Below are positions 34,739 to 43,762 of a stretch of DNA of 64,000 bases, piece by piece. Position numbers and translations under genes: made by a program. The stretch's first letter is position 1; every line of letters begins with the position of its first letter. The stretch spans positions 62,001-126,000 of the forward strand of contig NZ_BPRE01000016.1 in assembly GCF_022179765.1 (NCBI RefSeq), written 5' to 3'. The DNA comes from Methylorubrum suomiense. Lineage in GTDB: Bacteria; Pseudomonadota; Alphaproteobacteria; Rhizobiales; Beijerinckiaceae. The notes below the pieces were generated by a model that saw only the letters and a program-made list of their open reading frames with translations, made no database searches and was not told where the DNA came from.

Positions 34739-35961
34739 TGAGAGCCGCCCGCCGCCTGTTTCTCTTCACCGCGACGGCGCTCGCCATCGCCGCCGCACCC
34801 GCCGCGCGCGCCGAGGTGCCGGCACCCGCGACGCCGCGCTTGCCCGCGGTCAGCGTGGTCGAGGCGGCGCGCCGCGAGATCGTCGAGCGCGTCGTCGTCA
34901 CCGGGACGCTGGTGCCCCGCGACGAGATCCTGGTCAGCCCGGAGATCGACGGCTACCGCATCGTCGAATTGCTGGTGGAGGAGGGCACGCGCGTCGCCAA
35001 GGGTCAGGTGCTCGCCCGCCTCAACCGCGACCTGATCGACCGCCAGCTCGCGCAGCAGGCGGCGCTCGTCGAGAAGGCGTCCGCCGCTCTGCCGCAGGCT
35101 CAGGCGAGCATCGAGCAGGCCGAGGCCGCCGAGACCGAAGCGCGCCTCTCGTTCGAGCGGGCCAAGTCGCTCATGCAGACCGGCAACGCCACGGCGGCCG
35201 TGATGGAGAACCGCACCGCCCTGCTGCGCCAGGCCGAGGGCAAGCTGACCTTCGCCCGCAACGGCCTCTCGATCGCCCGGGCCGACCTCGCCCAGGCGCA
35301 GGCGGTGAAGGCCGAGCTCGAACTGCGCCTCGCCCGCACGGAAATCCGTGCGCCGGAGGCCGGCATCGTCAGCCGCCGCACAGCCCGCATCGGCATGTCG
35401 GCATCCTCGTCCGCCGAGCCGCTGTTCCGCCTGATCGCCCGCGGCGAGATCGAGCTGGAGGGCGAGGTCATCGAGACCAAGCTGCCGCTCCTGCGCGAGG
35501 GCTCGCCCGCCTTCATCGAGATCGGCGAGGGCGAGCGCATCGCGGGCAGCGTCCGCGTCGTCTATCCGGAGGTCGACCGGGCGAGCCGGCTCGGCAAGGT
35601 GCGCGTGCGCCTCGATCCCGATCCGCGCCTGCGCATAGGCACCTTCGTGCGCGGCGCGGTCGAACTCGCCCGCACCCGCGGCGTCACCGTGCCCCAGGCC
35701 TCCGTGCTCTATGGCGGGGGCAAGCGCAGCTCCGTCCTCGTCGTCGCCGAGGACCGGGTGGAATCCCGCGAGGTCCGCACCGGCCTGTCCGACGACGACG
35801 ACATCGAGATCCGCGCGGGTCTCAACGAGGGCGAGCGGGTCGTCGCCCGCGCCGGCAGCTTCTTGCGGGATGGGGACCGGGTCCGTCCGATCTCCGTCAC
35901 CACACGAACGCCGACAGTCGCCGCCGCCCCCGCGCCGCAGGCCACCGCCGACGCGCGCTGA
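34738..35961 (+). CDS. RND efflux periplasmic adaptor (membrane fusion protein)
   Basis: A 407-residue HlyD/AcrA-type adaptor. A signal peptide (about 1-25, ending ARAE) precedes the lipoyl/barrel-sandwich halves (GTLVPRDEILVSPEIDGYRI; TEIRAPEAGIVSRR), a long helical hairpin (about 95-200) and the beta-barrel and membrane-proximal domains. No lipobox cysteine is seen. ATG 34738 overlaps the TetR stop (TGATG). It links the inner-membrane pump to an outer-membrane channel that is not encoded nearby. Confidence 0.92.
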   Translation: MRAARRLFLFTATALAIAAAPAARAEVPAPATPRLPAVSVVEAARREIVERVVVTGTLVPRDEILVSPEIDGYRIVELLVEEGTRVAKGQVLARLNRDLIDRQLAQQAALVEKASAALPQAQASIEQAEAAETEARLSFERAKSLMQTGNATAAVMENRTALLRQAEGKLTFARNGLSIARADLAQAQAVKAELELRLARTEIRAPEAGIVSRRTARIGMSASSSAEPLFRLIARGEIELEGEVIETKLPLLREGSPAFIEIGEGERIAGSVRVVYPEVDRASRLGKVRVRLDPDPRLRIGTFVRGAVELARTRGVTVPQASVLYGGGKRSSVLVVAEDRVESREVRTGLSDDDDIEIRAGLNEGERVVARAGSFLRDGDRVRPISVTTRTPTVAAAPAPQATADAR

Positions 35962-36004
35962 CGCGCGTCCGCCCCTGTCTTGAATCCTTGAACGGGTCGC
36001 CCCG

Positions 36005-39000
36005 ATGCGCCTGAACGTCTCCGCCTGGGCGATCCGCAACCCGATCGCGCCCCTCGTCCTGTTCCTCGTGCTGATCGTACTCGGCCTCGTCAGCTTCCGG
36101 GGGCTCGCGGTCACGCGCATGCCGAACGTGGACGTGCCGATCGTCTCGGTCACGATCACGCAGGGGGGCGCGGCGCCCTCCGAATTGCAGACCCAGGTGA
36201 CCAAGTGGGTCGAGGATTCGATCGCGGGGGTGAGGGGCGTCAAGCACATCACCTCGGCGATCACCGAAGGCTCCTCGGTCACGACGGTCGAGTTCCGGCT
36301 CGAGGTGAACACCGACCGCGCCGTCAACGACGTGAAGGATGCGATCTCGAAGATCCGCATCAACCTGCCGCGCACCATCGACGAGCCGGTGATCCAGCGG
36401 GTCGAGATCACCGGCCTGCCGATCCTGATCTACGGCGTCACGGCGCCCGCGATGACGCCGGCCGAGCTGTCGTGGTTCGTCGAGGACAAGGTCGCCCGCA
36501 CGCTCCAGGGGGTGAAGGGCGTCGGCGGCGTCGAGCGCGTCGGCGGCGTCGCCCGCGAGATCCGCATCACGCCCCAGCCCGACCGGCTGCTGGCGCTCGG
36601 CATCACCGCGGCGGAAGTGAACCGGCAGGTGCGCGCCACCTCCGCCGACATGGCGGGCGGGCGCGGCGAGATCGGCGGGCGCGAACAGTCGATCCGCACC
36701 CTCGCCGCCTCGCGCACCATCCGCGACCTCAAGGCCACCTCCATCGTCCTGCCCGGCGGTCGCAAGGTGCGCCTCGACGATCTCGCCACGGTCGAGGACG
36801 GGATCGAGGAGCCGCGCACCTTCGCCCGCTTCAACGGCGAACCGGTGGTCGCCTTCTCGGTCTCCCGCGGCTCCGGCGCCAGCGACGCGGAAGTGGCGAA
36901 GGGCGTGGAAGCGAAGATCGCGGAATTCCGCGAGGGCTATCCCGATATCCGCTTCGAGACGATCGATTCCTCGGTCGCGGCGACCATCGGCAGCTACGAT
37001 TCCGCCATGCACACCCTGATCGAGGGGGCGCTGCTCGCGGTCATCGTGGTGTTCCTGTTCCTGCGCGACTGGCGCGCCACCCTGATCGCGGCGATCGCCC
37101 TGCCGCTCTCGGTCTTCCCGACCTTCTGGGCGATGGATGCGCTGGGCTTCACGCTCAACGGCATCAGCCTGCTCGCCATCACCCTGGTGACCGGCATCCT
37201 CGTCGACGACGCCATCGTCGAGATCGAGAACATCGTCCGGCACATGCGGCTCGGCAAATCCCCCTATCGCGCGGCGATCGAGGGCGCCGACGAGATCGGG
37301 CTGGCGGTCATCGCCATCACGGCGACGCTGATCGCGGTGTTCGCGCCCGTCTCCTTCATGGGCGGCATCGCCGGGCGCTACTTCATCCAGTTCGGCCTCA
37401 CCATCGCGGTGTCGGTGTTCATGTCGCTGCTGGTGGCGCGGCTGATCACGCCGCTGCTCGCCGCCTATTTCCTGCGCGACCACGGCCATGCGGACGAGAA
37501 GGAAGGCCCGGTGATGCGCGCCTATGGCCGCCTCGTCGGCTGGTCGGTGCGCCACAAGTGGATCACGCTGTTCGTCGGGCTCGCGCTGTTCGTCGGCTCG
37601 CTCGCCTCCACCAAGCTGCTGCCCTCGGGCTTCATCCCCAAGCAGGACAACGCCCGCACCCTGTTCATGCTCGAACTGGCCCCCGGCGCCCGGCTGCCCG
37701 ATACGATCGCGGTCGCCGACCGGGTGGTGGAGCGGATCCGCGCGCTGCCCGAGGTGGTCTCGGTCTTCGTCGACGGCGGACGGCAGGCCGGCGGCAAGAA
37801 GGAGACGCGGCTCGCGACGCTGATCGTCAATCTCAAGCCGAAGAACCAGCGCGTGAAGCGCCAGTGGACGCTCGAGACCGAGATCGCCGGCCTGCTCGCC
37901 GACGAGCCCGACATCCGCTCCTGGACCCTGCGCGACAGCGGCCAGCGCGATCTCGCCCTGGTCGTCGGCGGGCCGGACGTCACCGTGGTCAGCGAGGTCG
38001 CCGCCCGGCTCCAGCGCGACATGGCGGCGATCCCGCACCTCGTCTCGGTGATGTCGACCGCCCCCCTCAACCGCACGGAGGTGCGGATCCGCCCGAAGGA
38101 GGGTGCGGCGGCCGATCTCGGCGTCTCGACCGACACCATCGCCGAGACCGTGCGCGTCGGCACGATCGGCGACATCGGCCTGAACCTCGCCAAGTTCAAC
38201 GCCGCCGACCGGCAGGTTCCGATCCGGGTGCAGCTGCCCGAGAGCGCCCGCGGCGCGGTCGCGCGGCTGGAGAACCTCAAGGTACCGGCCAAGAACGGCA
38301 CCGCCGTGCCCCTCGCCGCGGTGGCCGACATCGAACTCGACCAGGGGCCGGGCGCCATCGAGCGCTACGACCGCGTCGTGCGCGTGGCGGTGGAAGCCAA
38401 TATGGAGGGCTCCGACGCGTTGGGCTCGCTCATCGAGCAAGCGTTGAATACGCCCACGGCGAAGAACCTGCCGCCGGGCGTGACGATCCGCCAAGTCGGC
38501 GATGCCGAGATCATGCAGGAGGTGTTTTCCGGCTTCCTCATGGCGATGGGCGCCGGGATCATGATGGTCTACGCGGTGCTGGTCCTGCTGTTCGGCAATT
38601 TCCTCCAGCCGCTCACCATCCTGTTCTCGCTGCCGCTCTCCATCGGCGGCGCCATCCTCGGCCTCCTGATCTTCAAGATGCCGATCTCGATGCCGGTGGT
38701 CATCGGCATCCTGATGCTGATGGGGCTGGTGACCAAGAACGCGATCATGCTGGTCGATTTCGCCGTCGAGGAGATGCGGGCGGGCGTCGATCGGGTCACG
38801 GCGATCGTCGATGCCGGCCGCAAGCGGGCGCGGCCCATCGTGATGACTACCATCGCCATGGCGGCCGGCATGGTGCCCTCGGCCATGGCCTTCGGCATCG
38901 GCGGCGAGTTCCGCGCGCCGATGGCGGTGGCGGTGATCGCCGGCCTCATCGTCTCGACCCTGCTCTCGCTGGTCTTCGTGCCGGCGGTGTTCCTGCTGAT

Positions 39001-39097
39001 GGACAGCCTCGGGAGCCTGATCGGGCGCGGGCTCGGCCGCTTCGTCGGCCCGCGCGACGAGGCGCCCGTGTCCCATCCGGCCCCGAGCGTTCACTAG
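36005..39097 (+). CDS. RND family efflux pump inner-membrane transporter
   Basis: A 1030-residue AcrB/MexF-like permease with twelve membrane spans and two large periplasmic loops. The proton-relay Asp pair is D401-D402 (GILVDDAIVEIENI), and the second half has GLVTKNAIMLVDFA. N-terminal segments (ITQGGAAPSELQTQVTKWVEDS) match the HAE1 group of multidrug pumps rather than CzcA metal pumps. The conserved-substrate group cannot be named. It follows the adaptor by 43 bases. No tolC-like gene follows. Confidence 0.93.
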   Translation: MRLNVSAWAIRNPIAPLVLFLVLIVLGLVSFRGLAVTRMPNVDVPIVSVTITQGGAAPSELQTQVTKWVEDSIAGVRGVKHITSAITEGSSVTTVEFRLEVNTDRAVNDVKDAISKIRINLPRTIDEPVIQRVEITGLPILIYGVTAPAMTPAELSWFVEDKVARTLQGVKGVGGVERVGGVAREIRITPQPDRLLALGITAAEVNRQVRATSADMAGGRGEIGGREQSIRTLAASRTIRDLKATSIVLPGGRKVRLDDLATVEDGIEEPRTFARFNGEPVVAFSVSRGSGASDAEVAKGVEAKIAEFREGYPDIRFETIDSSVAATIGSYDSAMHTLIEGALLAVIVVFLFLRDWRATLIAAIALPLSVFPTFWAMDALGFTLNGISLLAITLVTGILVDDAIVEIENIVRHMRLGKSPYRAAIEGADEIGLAVIAITATLIAVFAPVSFMGGIAGRYFIQFGLTIAVSVFMSLLVARLITPLLAAYFLRDHGHADEKEGPVMRAYGRLVGWSVRHKWITLFVGLALFVGSLASTKLLPSGFIPKQDNARTLFMLELAPGARLPDTIAVADRVVERIRALPEVVSVFVDGGRQAGGKKETRLATLIVNLKPKNQRVKRQWTLETEIAGLLADEPDIRSWTLRDSGQRDLALVVGGPDVTVVSEVAARLQRDMAAIPHLVSVMSTAPLNRTEVRIRPKEGAAADLGVSTDTIAETVRVGTIGDIGLNLAKFNAADRQVPIRVQLPESARGAVARLENLKVPAKNGTAVPLAAVADIELDQGPGAIERYDRVVRVAVEANMEGSDALGSLIEQALNTPTAKNLPPGVTIRQVGDAEIMQEVFSGFLMAMGAGIMMVYAVLVLLFGNFLQPLTILFSLPLSIGGAILGLLIFKMPISMPVVIGILMLMGLVTKNAIMLVDFAVEEMRAGVDRVTAIVDAGRKRARPIVMTTIAMAAGMVPSAMAFGIGGEFRAPMAVAVIAGLIVSTLLSLVFVPAVFLLMDSLGSLIGRGLGRFVGPRDEAPVSHPAPSVH

Positions 39098-39218
39098 AGG
39101 CGGACAGCTCACGCGCATCCGCTCGGATCGCGCGGGATGCCGGCCCGCGCGATCGCCCCCTCGCGCGGGCCGGCCGGTCGTGGCAGACGGGGGGTTAGGG
39201 GCAGGGGAGTTCTTCGCC

Positions 39219-40952
39219 GTGGGGCAGGTGGCAGACGCGGCGGGCGGACGGCCAGCCTCGGCGCGCCGCGTCCTTCGTCCGACCTGGCGCCCGACCCTTC
39301 GCCAGATCCGCCTGGCCAGCGGCCTCGTGCTGTTCGCCTACGTGCTCAGCCATCTCCTCTGCCACGCGCTCGGCAACGTCTCGCTCGGCGCCCTTCAGGC
39401 GGGACTGGCGGTGAAGGTCGCCCTCTGGCGCAACCCGCCCGCCCTGTTCCTGCTCTACGGCGCACTCCTCGCCCATCTCGCCCTCGGTCTGCGGGCCCTC
39501 TACGAGCGGCGGCTGTTCCGGCTGCGGCCGGGGGAGACGGCTCAGCTGATCCTCGGACTCGCGGTGCCGCTGCTGCTGCTCAACCACGTCGTCGGCACCC
39601 GCATCGCCTGGAGCGCCGAGGGACTGGAGCGGGACTACCCGCAGGTGCTCTGGGCGTTCTGGGTCGCGAGCCCGGGGGGCAGCGGCGTCTCGCTGACGCT
39701 GGGTCTGCTCGCCGCTTGGCTGCACGGATGCCTCGGCCTCCATTTCTGGCTCCGGCTGAAGCCGGCCTATCCGCGCTTCTCCCCCTGGCTGCTCGCGGGC
39801 GCGGTGCTGGTGCCGGTGCTGGCGCTTCTCGGGGCGGTGCAGGGCGGACGGGCCGTGGCGCTCGCCGCCGCCGATCCGGCTTGGCGCGAGCGGGTGTTCG
39901 ATGCCCGGCACATCGGCGATGCGGCGCAGGCCGAGCGGCTGTCCGCGATCCGCCGCTTTGTGTTCGGCGCCTATGCGGGCGCCCTCGTCCTCGTCCTCCT
40001 CGCCCGCGGCCTGCGCACGCTGATGGAGGCGCGCGGCGGCCTCGTGCGGGTCACCTATCCGGACGGGCGGATGGTGCGGGTGCCGCGGGGGGCGAGCGTG
40101 CTGGAGGCGAGCCGGCGCGGGCGCATCCCGCATGCCAGCATCTGCGGCGGGCGGGGGCGCTGCTCGACCTGCCGCATCCGCGTCGTCGACGGCGAGCGCG
40201 GTCGGTTCCTGCCCCCGCCCGAACGGACCGAGCGGGCGGTGCTGGACCGGATCGGTGCGAGCCCCGGCATCCGGCTCGCCTGCCAGCTCCGGCCGGATCG
40301 CGACCTGACGGTGGTGCCCCTGTTCACGCCCCAGTCCCAGGGCGCGCAGGCGGGCGCGCCCGAGCGGGCCGGGGCGGGCGAGGAACGCTTCGTCGTGGTG
40401 CTGTTCGCCGACCTGCGCGGATCGACCCGGCTGGCCGAGGAGCGGCTCGCCTACGATACGGTCTTCGTCATCAACCGCTTCCTCGGCGCCGTCGGCCACG
40501 CGGTGCGGGCGCAGGGCGGCAGCGTGAACCGGCATCTCGGCGATGGGCTGATGGCCCTGTTCGGCCTCGACGGCGACCCGCGCCGGGCCGCCCGCGCCGC
40601 CCTCGACGCGGTCGATGCCGTCGCCGCGGAACTCGAGGGGCTGAACCGGACGCTCGCCGCCGATCTCGGCGAGCGTCTGCGCTACGGCATCGGACTGCAT
40701 GCGGGCACCGCCATCGTCGGCGAACTCGGCGACGAGGCCGATGCCCGCTTCACCGCGCTGGGCGACACGATCAATGTCGCGGCACGGCTGGAGGCGCTGA
40801 CCAAGCCGATGGGGCAGGTGGCCATCGTCTCCGAGGCGGTCTACCGCGCCGCCGGGATCGAGCCCGGCGACCTGACCGAAGTGACCTTGACGGGCCGGGC
40901 GCAGCCGCTGCGGGCGCGGCTGGTCGGGGCGGGCGAGACGGTGGCCGTATGA
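39219..40952 (+). CDS. Membrane-anchored 2Fe-2S class III adenylate cyclase (CyaC-like)
   Basis: About 577 residues. Six hydrophobic spans in the first 240 residues carry several His residues within or at the ends of helices (SHLLCHALG, AHLALGL, NHVVGTR, WLHGCLGLHFW), as in diheme cytochrome b anchors. A plant-type 2Fe-2S domain follows: numbering from in-frame GTG 39180, C322-x5-C328-x2-C331 and C368. The class III cyclase domain has metal Asp residues D411 (FADLRG) and D455 (LGDG) and DTINVAAR. GTG 39219 is preferred, with AGGGGAG nine bases upstream. The layout matches the redox-regulated CyaC described in Sinorhizobium meliloti. Position 451 is Arg where Lys is usual. Confidence 0.85.
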   Translation: MGQVADAAGGRPASARRVLRPTWRPTLRQIRLASGLVLFAYVLSHLLCHALGNVSLGALQAGLAVKVALWRNPPALFLLYGALLAHLALGLRALYERRLFRLRPGETAQLILGLAVPLLLLNHVVGTRIAWSAEGLERDYPQVLWAFWVASPGGSGVSLTLGLLAAWLHGCLGLHFWLRLKPAYPRFSPWLLAGAVLVPVLALLGAVQGGRAVALAAADPAWRERVFDARHIGDAAQAERLSAIRRFVFGAYAGALVLVLLARGLRTLMEARGGLVRVTYPDGRMVRVPRGASVLEASRRGRIPHASICGGRGRCSTCRIRVVDGERGRFLPPPERTERAVLDRIGASPGIRLACQLRPDRDLTVVPLFTPQSQGAQAGAPERAGAGEERFVVVLFADLRGSTRLAEERLAYDTVFVINRFLGAVGHAVRAQGGSVNRHLGDGLMALFGLDGDPRRAARAALDAVDAVAAELEGLNRTLAADLGERLRYGIGLHAGTAIVGELGDEADARFTALGDTINVAARLEALTKPMGQVAIVSEAVYRAAGIEPGDLTEVTLTGRAQPLRARLVGAGETVAV

Positions 40953-41009
40953 GGCAGCCACCGTCCGCCTTCTCTTCCCCGCAAGGGGGAGGGGACGAGC
41001 CCCCTGCGA

Positions 41010-42197
41010 TCAGCGTGCCGGCCCGGTCGAACCGGTCGCGTCGCCCGCCCCCGGCTTGATCGCCCACAGCTCGGTCGGCAGGCTCACCGGGGCGCCGGGC
41101 TTGTAATCGGCCGAATCCTGGATGTGCGAGGTCGTGACGTAGATCGTGCCGTCGGGCCCCTCGCTGAACGTGTCGGGCCAGCGCAGCTGCGGATCCTTCA
41201 CCAGCGTCGTCAGCGGGGCATCCGCCTTCGACAGGTCGCGCACCTTCACGGAATCGTCCTGCGGCGAGGTCACGTACATCCGGCCGTCGCGGCGGCCGAT
41301 GAGGAGGCCGTCGGCGACGCCGTTCTCCCCGACCTTCGTCACCTTGCCCGACAGGCTCTTGTCGGAGAGCGCCTCGGGCACGAGGGAGGACGCGGCCCAG
41401 CCGGTGAGGGCGTCGGTCGGCAGGCTGTAGAGCGTCTTGCCCTTGATCGCCTGCCAGTACAGCGTCTTGCCGTCGCCCGACAGGGCGATGCCGTCGGCGG
41501 AGAAGTTCACGCCGCGCCCGTCGGGCCGGCGCAGGGGCTTGCCGTCATAGGTCACGGTCACCGACTTGTCCGGCATAGTCGAGGGATCGCCCGCGAGCAG
41601 GCGCTTGGCCGCGCCGCTGTCGAGATCGACCACGATCAGGGCGCCCTCCGCGCCGGAATCGGTGAGATAGGCGGTCTTGCCGTCGGGCGCGATGCGCACG
41701 TCGTTGAGGTAAGAGCCCTGAAGCGCGACGCTCGTGTCGAAGGGGATCGTCTTGATGACCTTGTTGGTCTTCAGATCGATCCCGACGAGCTTCGGACCAT
41801 CCTTGATGACATGGGCCATGGCGGGAGAGGCCGCATCGACCACCCAGAGCCGATCCTGCGCGTCCGCCACCACGCTCTGCACGCAGACGAAATGGTCCTT
41901 GGGCGAGAGTTCGTCGGCGCGGGCGTTGCGCCAGGAATTCCAGCTCTCGTCGGGATAGGGGACCGGCTTGCCGTCCTTCAGCTCGGCGACCGAGACCGGG
42001 GCGTCCTCGCTCCAGCGGGGGAAGTTCACGAAGATGCGCCCGTCGCGGGCGACGGTGACGCCGGTCACCTGATGCTCGAAACCCGCCACCTTGGTGAGCT
42101 GCGCCCCGCCCGCCGCGCCCTGGGCGTAGGCGGGCGGACCGGAGGCCGCCGTGCCGGCGAGCAGCAGGGCGGCGAGGGCGAGGGAGGTTCTGATCAT
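41010..42197 (-). CDS. Exported major royal jelly/yellow-family beta-propeller protein
   Basis: A 395-residue protein with a signal peptide (about 1-25, ending AYAQG) and a six-bladed-propeller pattern typical of the MRJP/yellow family (VTVARDGRIFVNFPRW, LWVVDAASP, YLNDVRIAPDGKTAYLTDSG, FSADGIALSGDGKTLYWQ, GPDGTIYVTTSHIQDS). Bacterial members are periplasmic and mostly without known substrate; some resemble lactonases. ATG 42197 gives a proper signal peptide; an in-frame start at 42257 lacks one. It is convergent with the cyclase. Confidence 0.82.
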   Translation of the reverse strand: MIRTSLALAALLLAGTAASGPPAYAQGAAGGAQLTKVAGFEHQVTGVTVARDGRIFVNFPRWSEDAPVSVAELKDGKPVPYPDESWNSWRNARADELSPKDHFVCVQSVVADAQDRLWVVDAASPAMAHVIKDGPKLVGIDLKTNKVIKTIPFDTSVALQGSYLNDVRIAPDGKTAYLTDSGAEGALIVVDLDSGAAKRLLAGDPSTMPDKSVTVTYDGKPLRRPDGRGVNFSADGIALSGDGKTLYWQAIKGKTLYSLPTDALTGWAASSLVPEALSDKSLSGKVTKVGENGVADGLLIGRRDGRMYVTSPQDDSVKVRDLSKADAPLTTLVKDPQLRWPDTFSEGPDGTIYVTTSHIQDSADYKPGAPVSLPTELWAIKPGAGDATGSTGPAR

Positions 42198-42593
42198 GGC
42201 GGGAAGCCTCGAAGCGGGAACGTCGTTCGTCCCAGCAACCGGCGCTTCTCCGGCCAAGCTCCTTCACGATAGCGTTGGCATCCGCCGGACCGGAATCCGA
42301 TCCATCGAGCCCAGCCCCCGCTCGCGCATCCGGTTGCGCTCCGGGCGGAGCCGAACGGGGGCCTGACAGGGCACGGGACGCATCCGTATCGGGCGCCCGA
42401 CGGGGCTGCGCCGCGAGGCTGCAGGCCGGGCGGAACGGGCGGAGATCGTCGGCATCGCTCCGCCGCGCCACGCCCGAGGCCTCCTGCTGCAACAGACCGG
42501 GACGGGCGAGCGTACGGACGATGCGAACAGGCTGGAACGGTTGAGGTTCCCGCGTCGTTGAGAGCGCAGTTTTCACCCCTCTCGGAGGACGCT
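42198..42593. other. 396-base divergent intergenic region
   Basis: No gene is seen. It holds an EcfG-type promoter close to the small exported protein (listed separately) and must contain the promoter of the minus-strand MRJP gene, for which no clear element was found. Short open frames here lack ribosome sites and coding character. Confidence 0.6.
42534..42559 (+). promoter_or_regulatory. EcfG-type general stress promoter
   Basis: GGAAC (42534-42538), 17 bases, then CGTT (42556-42559). This fits the alphaproteobacterial EcfG/PhyR general stress consensus GGAAC-N16-18-CGTT. The expected transcription start is near 42566, about 28 bases before the ATG of the small exported protein. Confidence 0.65.
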
Positions 42594-42836
42594 ATGCGGA
42601 ACACTCTTCTCGCCGCCGCCGCCCTGACCCTCGCCGGCCTCACCGGCGCCAGCGCTCAGACCACCGTGATCGAGCGCGACGCGCCGGATCGGGTCGTGGT
42701 CGATCGCCCCGCCACCACCTCCTCGACCACGGTCGAGCGCCGCGACAGCACCAGCACCGGCTGCTCCAGCAAGACGGTGACGAAGGAGAACGACGTCGGC
42801 GACCGCAAGACCGTCACCAAGGAATCCTGCGACTGA
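42594..42836 (+). CDS. Small exported protein under a stress-type promoter
   Basis: An 80-residue protein of unrecognised family. A signal peptide (about 1-21, ending ASAQ) is followed by a short Thr/Ser/Val/Asp/Arg-rich mature part with the hexapeptide KTVTKE twice and two cysteines (one near residue 57, one at the penultimate position) that could form a disulfide. ATG 42594 has CGGAGG eight bases upstream (42581-42586 region). It is a single-gene unit, bounded by an EcfG-type promoter and a strong terminator. Likely periplasmic. Confidence 0.75.
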   Translation: MRNTLLAAAALTLAGLTGASAQTTVIERDAPDRVVVDRPATTSSTTVERRDSTSTGCSSKTVTKENDVGDRKTVTKESCD

Positions 42837-42866
42837 TCTTTCGGGACGTCCTGCGTCCTGACGGAC

Positions 42867-42900
42867 AAGAACCCGCCGCGGAGGACCGCGGCGGGTTCTT
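42867..42900. terminator. Bidirectional terminator with perfect 15-base stem
   Basis: Arms at 42867-42881 and 42886-42900 are perfectly complementary around AGGA, ending GGGTTCTT and followed by GTCTGTT. It lies between the small exported protein and the convergent arsH gene. Confidence 0.88.
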
Positions 42901-42963
42901 GTCTGTTCAGGCCTGTCCCATCATTGGGTTATGCGGCGGCCCCGCGCCAGGACGGTCAGGCCA

Positions 42964-43710
42964 TCAGCGTTTGGCGAAGCCGATATCCGCGGCGACCGCC
43001 TTCAACTGCTCCGGCTCGCGCTCCTTCCGTTCGGAATAGCGATCCACGAGGTAATCGGCCCGTCCGCGGGTCAGGAGCGTGAACTTCATCAGTTCCTCGC
43101 AGACGTCCACGACCCGGTCGTAGAGCGGACCCGGTTTCATCCGGCCCTCATCGTCGAACTCCTTGAAGGCCATCGGAACCGATGATTGGTTCGGGATGGT
43201 GATCATCCGCATCCAGCGCCCGAGGATGCGCAGGCTGTTCACGGCATTGAAGCTCTGTGAGCCGCCCGAGACCTGCATCACCGCCAGCGTACGACCCTGC
43301 GTCGGGCGCACGGAGCCCTCGCTGAGAGGCAACCAATCGATCTGGCTCTTCATGACGCCGGTCAGGGTGCCGTGCCGCTCCGGACTGACCCAGACCTGCC
43401 CCTCGGACCAGATCGAGAGCTGGCGCAGTTCCTGGACCTTCGGATGCTCGGCGGTGGCGTCGTCGGGCAGCGGCAGCCCGTCCGCGTGGAAGATGCGCAC
43501 CTCGCCGCCCATGGCTTCCAGCAGTCGCGCGGCCTCGTAGGCCAGAAAGCGGCTGAAGGACCGCTCCCGAAGCGAGCCGTAGAGGATCAAGAAGCGGGGT
43601 GCGTGCGCCAACGGCGCCGACGCCTCCACCCGCTCCGAAGTCGGCACCTCGACATGTGCCTCGGAAAGATTCGGCATCCCGTCGGCGAACGGCTGCTGGG
43701 GCTTGTCCAC
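42964..43710 (-). CDS. arsH: Arsenical resistance flavoprotein ArsH
   Basis: A 248-residue NADPH-dependent FMN oxidoreductase. ILYGSLRERSFSRFLAYEAAR is the flavin phosphate loop, WVSPERHGTLTGVMKSQIDW and MQVSGGSQSFNAVNSLR are the ArsH signatures. ArsH oxidises trivalent organoarsenicals to less toxic pentavalent forms, and protects against oxidative stress in some species. It is divergent from arsR-arsC-acr3 with about 50 bases between starts, so both directions probably share ArsR control. Confidence 0.93.
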   Translation of the reverse strand: MDKPQQPFADGMPNLSEAHVEVPTSERVEASAPLAHAPRFLILYGSLRERSFSRFLAYEAARLLEAMGGEVRIFHADGLPLPDDATAEHPKVQELRQLSIWSEGQVWVSPERHGTLTGVMKSQIDWLPLSEGSVRPTQGRTLAVMQVSGGSQSFNAVNSLRILGRWMRMITIPNQSSVPMAFKEFDDEGRMKPGPLYDRVVDVCEELMKFTLLTRGRADYLVDRYSERKEREPEQLKAVAADIGFAKR

Positions 43711-43732
43711 GCTGCGGTCATCCCATACGTTT

Positions 43733-43762
43733 CAACAAAAGTTGGATTGATGGATCATCCAT
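43733..43762. promoter_or_regulatory. Candidate ArsR operator in the arsH/arsR intergenic region
   Basis: Two small palindromes: CAAC-AAAA-GTTG (43733-43744) and ATGGAT-C-ATCCAT (43750-43762), the second overlapping the arsR start codon. The 50-base divergent gap is the only place for a shared ArsR site. Which palindrome is used cannot be decided by eye. Confidence 0.45.

Noticed and set aside
40965..41005. Possible terminator after the cyclase gene
   Set aside because: The CTTCCCC/GGGGGAG pairing is short and imperfect with no T-run.
42275..42544. An 89-codon plus-strand frame before the small exported protein
   Set aside because: No ribosome site or protein-like pattern, and it ends across the EcfG-type promoter.
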